NCBI RefSeq assembly: GCF_033845285.1
Contig: NZ_JAWXCX010000001.1
Span: 1-64,000 of the forward strand
Direction: 5' to 3'
Source of the DNA: Marinococcus sp. PL1-022
GTDB lineage: Bacteria > Bacillota > Bacilli > Bacillales > Marinococcaceae
Length of the DNA stretch: 64,000 bases
Part shown: positions 59,037 to 64,000 of the stretch, one piece after another
Numbering within the stretch: position 1 is the first letter of the stretch
Layout of the letters: each line of letters opens with the position of its first letter
Made by a program: the position numbers and the translations under genes
The notes under the pieces: model-generated
Database searches by the model: none
What the model saw: only the letters and a program-made list of their open reading frames with translations
What the model was told of the DNA's origin: nothing

Positions 59037-59771
59037 ATGACGTTTGTGAGTTTTCTTTTCGTGCTTGTTTTTGCTGCTGTCCATGCGGCGGTTAAATTTG
59101 TGGGCCGTATATCCAATGCGAGTCGCCGTAAGCTGATTTCGATCTCCGGTGGAGTGGCAATCGCTTACGTGTTTTCTATTACGCTGCCGAATTTGAGCAC
59201 TTCTCAAAAGCAGATCGACAGCCAGACCAGCACTGGTTTTTTAGAAACAGTCAATAATGATGCCTACCTGGTGGCCATGGCTGGACTGCTTTTAACCTAT
59301 GCGCTGGAAAAGGTGGCTCATTCATTTCATAGAGAAGACAGCGTCAGAGATCGTCTTCGGAGCGGGAACCTCTACTTTTTAATCCCGCTTATATTTTATA
59401 CATTATTTAATGTTGTCGTGGGCTACCTGCTGCTTCACGGGCAAATGGGAACAACAAAGGAAACTATCTTTTATTTCGCTGCCCTTTCGGTATACCTGTT
59501 AACCTCAGATATCAGCATGCGCTCCATCAATCATCGTCTCTTTGATAAGTTTGCCCGTTGGCTTTTAGTAGCTGGAGTTTTAGCAGGCTGGCTCTTCGGA
59601 TTGACCGTTGATTTAAAGGACGAGTGGGTCTCAATTATCTATGCGTTTATTTCCGGGGGTATTATTTATCAAGTAATGCAGGAGGAAATACCTCAGCACC
59701 GGAAGAGTACTTTCCGGTATTTTGCCGTGGGCTGTGCACTGTACACAGTACTCTGGCTGGCTGTCCGTTAA
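59037..59771 (+). CDS. Multi-pass membrane protein of unknown function
   Basis: A 244-aa protein I do not recognise. Seven or eight hydrophobic stretches lie near 3-20, 34-52, 76-92, 112-133, 142-156, 174-190, 196-213 and 225-243. A charged loop (EKVAHSFHREDSVRDRLR, about 91-108) contains two histidines, and the segment FISGGIIYQVMQEEIPQ (about 204-220) faintly recalls ZIP metal transporters, without enough similarity to assign it. GAGGT precedes the ATG. In B. subtilis truA is followed directly by rplM, so this gene is an addition. Confidence 0.7.
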   Translation: MTFVSFLFVLVFAAVHAAVKFVGRISNASRRKLISISGGVAIAYVFSITLPNLSTSQKQIDSQTSTGFLETVNNDAYLVAMAGLLLTYALEKVAHSFHREDSVRDRLRSGNLYFLIPLIFYTLFNVVVGYLLLHGQMGTTKETIFYFAALSVYLLTSDISMRSINHRLFDKFARWLLVAGVLAGWLFGLTVDLKDEWVSIIYAFISGGIIYQVMQEEIPQHRKSTFRYFAVGCALYTVLWLAVR

Positions 59772-59852
59772 TGGTTTTTAAGGTCAGCTGAAGGCGTTCA
59801 AGTCCCGAAGAAAATTGATTATAAAAAAACAACGTTTCCTGGTGTTTTAACA

Positions 59853-59881
59853 TTGACATTTGGTCCCTATTATTATACGAT
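59853..59881 (+). promoter_or_regulatory. Promoter of rplM-rpsI
   Basis: Consensus TTGACA (59853-59858) and TACGAT (59876-59881), 17-bp spacing, about 110 nt before rplM. Confidence 0.75.
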
Positions 59882-59887
59882 GTTATT

Positions 59888-59975
59888 TGGCATTTCACGT
59901 CCCACTGCCCCGGGATACGGAATGATGAGCGTAAATAAGACAAGTGATCGATGATATAATCGGCAGAGAATTGAT
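59888..59975 (+). promoter_or_regulatory. L13-type leader before rplM (candidate)
   Basis: The leader has CTGCC (59905-59909) complementary to GGCAG (59962-59966), just ahead of the SD, with a small hairpin in between. Position before rplM-rpsI fits the L13 autoregulatory leader of Bacilli; identity is not proven here. Confidence 0.45.
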
Positions 59976-59992
59976 TTAGGAGGGAAACAACT

Positions 59993-60430
59993 ATGCGTAC
60001 GACATACATGGCTAAGCCAGGCGACGTAAAACGCAAATGGTACGTAGTAGACGCACAAGGCCAGACACTCGGACGTCTTGCAAGTGAAGTCGCTGCAATC
60101 CTTCGCGGTAAAACAAAGCCACAATACACCCCGCACATCGACGTTGGGGATAACGTGATTATTGTTAATGCAGAAAAAATCCACTTGACAGGGAAAAAGC
60201 TTTCTCAAAAGTATTATCACCGTCACAGCGGTTATCCAGGTGGACTGAGATCTACACGCGCAGACGACATGCGTCGTGAGAAACCAGAAAAAATGCTCGA
60301 AATTGCTATTAAAGGCATGCTTCCGAAAAATACTCTTGGCCGTGAACAAGGCAAGAAGCTATTTGTATACGAAGGCCCAGAGCACAATCACCAGGCACAA
60401 CAACCAGAAGAACTGCAACTGCGCGGTTAA
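59993..60430 (+). CDS. rplM: 50S ribosomal protein L13
   Basis: A 145-aa early-assembly 50S protein. Conserved [20 protein letters not shown], ending [23 protein letters not shown] precedes the ATG. Cotranscribed with rpsI 20 nt downstream. Confidence 0.98.
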   Translation: MRTTYMAKPGDVKRKWYVVDAQGQTLGRLASEVAAILRGKTKPQYTPHIDVGDNVIIVNAEKIHLTGKKLSQKYYHRHSGYPGGLRSTRADDMRREKPEKMLEIAIKGMLPKNTLGREQGKKLFVYEGPEHNHQAQQPEELQLRG

Positions 60431-60450
60431 AATAAAAGGAGGGACTACAT

Positions 60451-60843
60451 TTGGCACAAGTACAATATTACGGTACTGGACGCCGGAAAAACTCATCGGC
60501 TAGAGTTTTTCTTGAGCCAGGCGATGGAAAAATCACTGTAAACGACCGTGAACTCGACGAGTATTTCAATCTTGAAACATTGAAGCTTGTTGTAAAGCAG
60601 CCACTCGCTGCTACAGGCACGGAAGGTTCTTATGACATTAAAGTAACTGTAAGAGGCGGCGGCTTCACCGGCCAGGCTGGTGCTATCCGTCACGGAGTAG
60701 CGCGCGCTCTCCTGAAAGTAGACCCGGATTTCCGTCCTACTCTGAAATCTGAAGGCTACCTGACTCGTGACGCACGTATGAAAGAACGTAAAAAATACGG
60801 TCTCAAATCAGCACGTCGTGCGCCACAGTTCTCGAAGCGTTAA
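60451..60843 (+). CDS. rpsI: 30S ribosomal protein S9
   Basis: A 130-aa protein whose C-terminal tail ([11 protein letters not shown]) reaches P-site tRNA. Conserved [16 protein letters not shown] and [22 protein letters not shown] start with AGGAGGG upstream; it gives the standard N-terminus. Confidence 0.97.
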   Translation: MAQVQYYGTGRRKNSSARVFLEPGDGKITVNDRELDEYFNLETLKLVVKQPLAATGTEGSYDIKVTVRGGGFTGQAGAIRHGVARALLKVDPDFRPTLKSEGYLTRDARMKERKKYGLKSARRAPQFSKR

Positions 60844-60860
60844 TTCATCTCTTTATCCAA

Positions 60861-60898
60861 AAACTCCTTCTGCATTCAGCAGAGGGAGTTTTCTTTTT
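60861..60898 (+). terminator. Terminator after rpsI
   Basis: A 13-bp stem (60861-60873 with 60879-60891, one T-G pair) with ATTCA loop and a T-rich tail. Confidence 0.9.
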
Positions 60899-60941
60899 AT
60901 CTGGTTTGCTTATGTGTAAAGAAAAAACGCCGGGTTTTAGT

Positions 60942-60980
60942 TGTAAACGTTTGAAATCTGCTTCTTAAAAACGGTATGCT
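60942..60980 (+). promoter_or_regulatory. salA promoter with a cre-like sequence
   Basis: TTGAAA (60951-60956) and TATGCT (60975-60980), 18-bp spacing. TGTAAACGTTTGAA (60942-60955) matches the CcpA consensus in 13 of 14 positions and overlaps the -35. Confidence 0.6.
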
Positions 60981-61037
60981 AGATAAGGAATGTTTCCAAT
61001 AGTTACAGCTATAGTCTAGAGAAGGAAGGTGTACAAT

Positions 61038-62090
61038 GTGATTACAGAAGAACAGGTGCGCGAAGCACTTCAGTCCATAGAAGATCCTGATCTGGGCAAG
61101 CCGATCGTTGAAACCGGCGGTATCCGTAGTATCAGTGTGAAAGATGACAGCAAGGTGCGTTTAAAAATAGCATTGGCTAAGACTGGTACTCCTGAACAAA
61201 TGCAGATGCAGCAGCAGGTAGTGGATACGCTCAAAGAAGCCGGGGCCGACTCAGTGGGACTCCGCTTTGAAACTCTTGAACCCGAAGAAGTAGAAAAAGC
61301 CGGAGGGTTAAAAGGAGAAGAAGGACCGAAAATTTTATCTGAGGACAACAAGACTCAGTTTATTACCATTGCAAGCGGTAAAGGCGGAGTCGGTAAATCT
61401 ACAGTTACAGTGAACACAGCTGTGGCGCTGGCCCGTGCCGGAAAAAAGGTAGGTATTATCGACGCAGACATATACGGCTTCAGTGTACCGGATATGATGG
61501 GCATTGAAGAACGCCCGAAGGTACAGGATGAACGGATTTATCCGGTAGAGCGTTTCGGCGTTAAAGTCATTTCGATGGGATTCTTTGTGGAGGATAACGC
61601 TCCGGTAGTCTGGAGAGGCCCAATGCTTGGAAAAATGCTGAATAACTTCTTTAATGAAGTGGAGTGGGGCGACCTTAATTACCTGCTGTTGGATCTTCCG
61701 CCGGGAACAGGGGACGTGGCACTCGATGTTCACACTACCCTGCCGGAAAGCCAGGAAATCATCGTTACTACGCCGCATCCGACGGCGGCATTTGTAGCTG
61801 CCCGTGCCGGAGCAATGGCGATTAAAACCAATCACCGTGTATTGGGGATTATTGAAAACATGGCTTATTATGAAAGCCGCAGCGGTGAGAAGGAATACGT
61901 CTTCGGCGAGGGCGGAGCAGACCGTCTGGCTGACGAGTTAAAGGTTGGCATTCTCAGCCGCATTCCATTGGGTCAGCCGCTTGAAGACGACAGTGTGTTC
62001 GCCCCATCTGTTTATCAGCCGGAGCACCCGATCGGTGAGCTCTATGATGAATTGGCGTCAACGATTATGAATAAAGTACCGAGTGAATAG
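61038..62090 (+). CDS. salA: SalA-type Mrp/NBP35 family ATPase
   Basis: A 350-aa deviant P-loop ATPase. The N-terminal MIP18-like domain (1-85) is followed by SGKGGVGKST (113-122), DADIYGFSVPDM and DLPPGTGDVA. The CxxC pair that holds an Fe-S cluster in Mrp carriers is absent (ENMAYYESRSGEKEYVFGEGG region), as in B. subtilis SalA, a DNA-binding regulator of exoprotease genes. GTG 61038 follows GAAGGAAGG by 8 nt. Whether it is a regulator or a carrier here is inferred. Confidence 0.88.
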   Translation: MITEEQVREALQSIEDPDLGKPIVETGGIRSISVKDDSKVRLKIALAKTGTPEQMQMQQQVVDTLKEAGADSVGLRFETLEPEEVEKAGGLKGEEGPKILSEDNKTQFITIASGKGGVGKSTVTVNTAVALARAGKKVGIIDADIYGFSVPDMMGIEERPKVQDERIYPVERFGVKVISMGFFVEDNAPVVWRGPMLGKMLNNFFNEVEWGDLNYLLLDLPPGTGDVALDVHTTLPESQEIIVTTPHPTAAFVAARAGAMAIKTNHRVLGIIENMAYYESRSGEKEYVFGEGGADRLADELKVGILSRIPLGQPLEDDSVFAPSVYQPEHPIGELYDELASTIMNKVPSE

Positions 62091-62103
62091 CATCCAGTAA
62101 ACA

Positions 62104-62135
62104 GAAGCCGCCCGCAGATATCTGCGGGCGGCTTC
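62104..62135 (+). terminator. Symmetric terminator between convergent salA and HAD genes
   Basis: A perfect 32-base inverted repeat (arms 62104-62119 and 62120-62135, starting GAAGCCGCCCGC). It lies 4 nt from the HAD gene end and can serve both strands, although T runs are short on each side. Confidence 0.75.
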
Positions 62136-62138
62136 TTG

Positions 62139-62996
62139 CTATTTGTTGTATTGAATGAGCTCTTCCATCGGCTGCTGAAGAGATGGCACAGTATAAATAT
62201 ATTTGGAGGGAGAATCAGCTAAAGGGCTGATATGAATACCTTCAATTCCAAGCAGAACGCCGGGCATCACATCATTCATTAGGTTATCTCCGATGACCAT
62301 CGTTTCCTGAGGACTGACCCGGTACTCTTCCAATAATTGTTCGTAATGATCCTTCGTTTCTGCCGGTTTGTTCGCAGAAGTAATCCTGGTGTAGGGAGGA
62401 AGCAGATCATGCAGGTTTAACTGCTGTAAAATGGATTCTGCGTCTTCATCGTCGCTATTGGTGACTAACACCATCTGCTTTCCATTAGATTGAAGCCACT
62501 GCAGCCCGGATCGAAGCGAAGGAGTCTGGGAAAGCTGGAAGGCTTCAGATGACATATATGTTTTTGTTTCCACGTAAGCGGCATAGGCTTCTTCTTTCGA
62601 AACACCGAAATGTCTGGCAGTAGCGTGGGGAGTCCACCACCCGTCCCCGATAGCTATTTTTTTGTCAAAGTCAAAAGAAAGGTTCTTATACTCTCCGGCC
62701 CACAGAGAAGGTTCCATTTCTTTCCCGCTCCAATTGACGACTCTTACTGGCTGGGCGGTGACCGGGTCGAGATAGAGGATACGGTCGTTCTCTGCATCAT
62801 ACGCTGTGCCTATCTGCAGAGCCCGCTCGCCGTTTTGAACAGCTTCGTACTCGGAGAAAAATGCAGGTCTTTCTTTTTCTGCGATAAAGGCAGCCAGCCG
62901 TTCAGCGTAATAATCAAAGTGTTCAGTATCCTCATATAGAGTACCATCGAGGTCGAAAATCAATAACTCTTTATCATTCCAGTGGATATCGGCCAA
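62139..62996 (-). CDS. HAD-superfamily hydrolase (phosphatase-like)
   Basis: A 285-aa haloacid dehalogenase-type protein. Motif I DLDGTL (15-20) has the nucleophile D15 and acid D17; motif II TNSD, a lysine in the K-P-A-E-T-K region, and motif IV GDNLMNDVMPG complete the active site. A cap of about 100 residues is inserted after motif I. Substrate unknown. TTG start with AAAGGAGAG 10 nt upstream on the minus strand. It is the only minus-strand gene in the window. Confidence 0.85.
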   Translation of the reverse strand: MADIHWNDKELLIFDLDGTLYEDTEHFDYYAERLAAFIAEKERPAFFSEYEAVQNGERALQIGTAYDAENDRILYLDPVTAQPVRVVNWSGKEMEPSLWAGEYKNLSFDFDKKIAIGDGWWTPHATARHFGVSKEEAYAAYVETKTYMSSEAFQLSQTPSLRSGLQWLQSNGKQMVLVTNSDDEDAESILQQLNLHDLLPPYTRITSANKPAETKDHYEQLLEEYRVSPQETMVIGDNLMNDVMPGVLLGIEGIHISPLADSPSKYIYTVPSLQQPMEELIQYNK

Positions 62997-63164
62997 CGGT
63001 CAATTCTCTCCTTTCTTCCATTACATACCACTAGAATAGCATAAAATACGAAGCAGTTAGTAATCAGAATAAAAAGAAAAGACCTATAAGAGGCTAACGG
63101 AAGCAATAGATAATTACACATTACTTTATTTGTACATTTTTTTAAAAGAAATTATAAAAAGTTG

Positions 63165-63193
63165 TTGACCGCTTAGAGCCACGGTGATATATT
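63165..63193 (+). promoter_or_regulatory. rRNA operon promoter P1
   Basis: TTGACC (63165-63170) and TATATT (63188-63193), 17-bp spacing, preceded by an A/T-rich stretch (63125-63160) like an UP element. First of two tandem promoters, as is usual for Bacillus rRNA operons. Bases 63021-63160 hold no gene that I can see. Confidence 0.85.
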
Positions 63194-63258
63194 TATACAT
63201 GCGCTTCCGAGAGAGGCGGAAAAACAACAGCCGGAAATAATAAATTTCATAAAAGTTG

Positions 63259-63287
63259 TTGACTTTCATTTACCTACTTGGTATGAT
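63259..63287 (+). promoter_or_regulatory. rRNA operon promoter P2
   Basis: TTGACT (63259-63264) and TATGAT (63282-63287), 17-bp spacing. Transcription would start just before the leader copy at 63304. Confidence 0.88.
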
Positions 63288-63303
63288 ATTAATTGTCGCT
63301 TTG

Positions 63304-63397
63304 AGCGGCAGATCGTTCTTTGAAAAGGAAAGACAAGCCAGAGCCCCAAAGAAAAGAATCAAATTTAGGGCATTTCGGATGCCACAGCATCAAACTT
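63304..63397 (+). promoter_or_regulatory. rRNA leader of the second operon, with boxA
   Basis: Repeats bases 1-94 apart from T at 63359 (C at 56). Contains boxA (63315-63326) and the 5' arm of the 16S processing stalk. Confidence 0.85.

Positions 63398-64000
<603 letters not shown>

Overview
This is a stretch of the main ribosomal-protein and RNA-polymerase cluster of a low-GC Gram-positive bacterium of the family Bacillaceae. The gene order follows Bacillus subtilis closely, from an rRNA operon through ctsR-mcsA-mcsB-clpC-radA, rpoB-rpoC, the str, S10, spc and alpha operons, to rplM-rpsI-salA and another rRNA operon. SD sequences are strong, and CtsR boxes, a T-box and TTG/GTG starts are present. 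The 16S sequence and the pattern of gene loss suggest a halophilic or alkaliphilic, possibly non-sporulating lineage of the Marinococcus or Salsuginibacillus kind. That placement is inference.

Layout. 1-5021: rRNA operon (leader with boxA, 16S, spacer without tRNA, 23S, 5S, terminator). 5086-5796: mgtC/sapB-like gene. 5836-12057: CtsR-controlled proteolysis operon (ctsR, mcsA, mcsB, clpC), then radA. 12242-20356: PIN-TRAM protein, ispD, ispF, gltX, a Cys T-box, cysE, cysS, mrnC, rlmB, rae1. 20361-23872: sigH, then glpF-glpK behind a probable GlpP/CcpA-controlled leader. 24060-28302: secE, nusG, rplK, rplA, the L10 leader, rplJ, rplL and an rsmC-like methyltransferase. 28308-36116: rpoB and rpoC. 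36124-40993: rplGB, rpsL, rpsG, fusA, tuf. 41083-55698: S10, spc and alpha operons including secY, adk, infA, rpmJ and rpoA. 55736-58966: ECF transporter module ecfA1-ecfA2-ecfT and truA. 59037-59771: unknown membrane protein. 59853-60900: rplM-rpsI. 61038-62090: salA. 62139-62996 (minus strand): HAD phosphatase. 63165-64000: tandem rRNA promoters and the 5' part of a second, same-orientation rRNA operon that repeats bases 1-697 with one difference seen.

Most of the window is ordinary conserved housekeeping DNA. The interest lies in what is missing, inserted or structured. Genes absent from their usual places are disA, rpmG (L33), rpsZ (S14), map, and the cwlD/gerD/kbaA/pdaB group. Where map normally sits there is instead a promoter and about 210 nt of strongly structured, unassigned RNA ahead of a KOW-domain gene; this is the best candidate for something undescribed. 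The adenylate kinase has lost its usual zinc cysteines, and two zinc-ribbon ribosomal protein genes are gone, which may be connected. Other structured leaders or spacers lie upstream of rpsJ, rpoA, rpoB and secE and between rpoB and rpoC. No CRISPR array, insertion sequence, phage gene or tRNA gene was seen.
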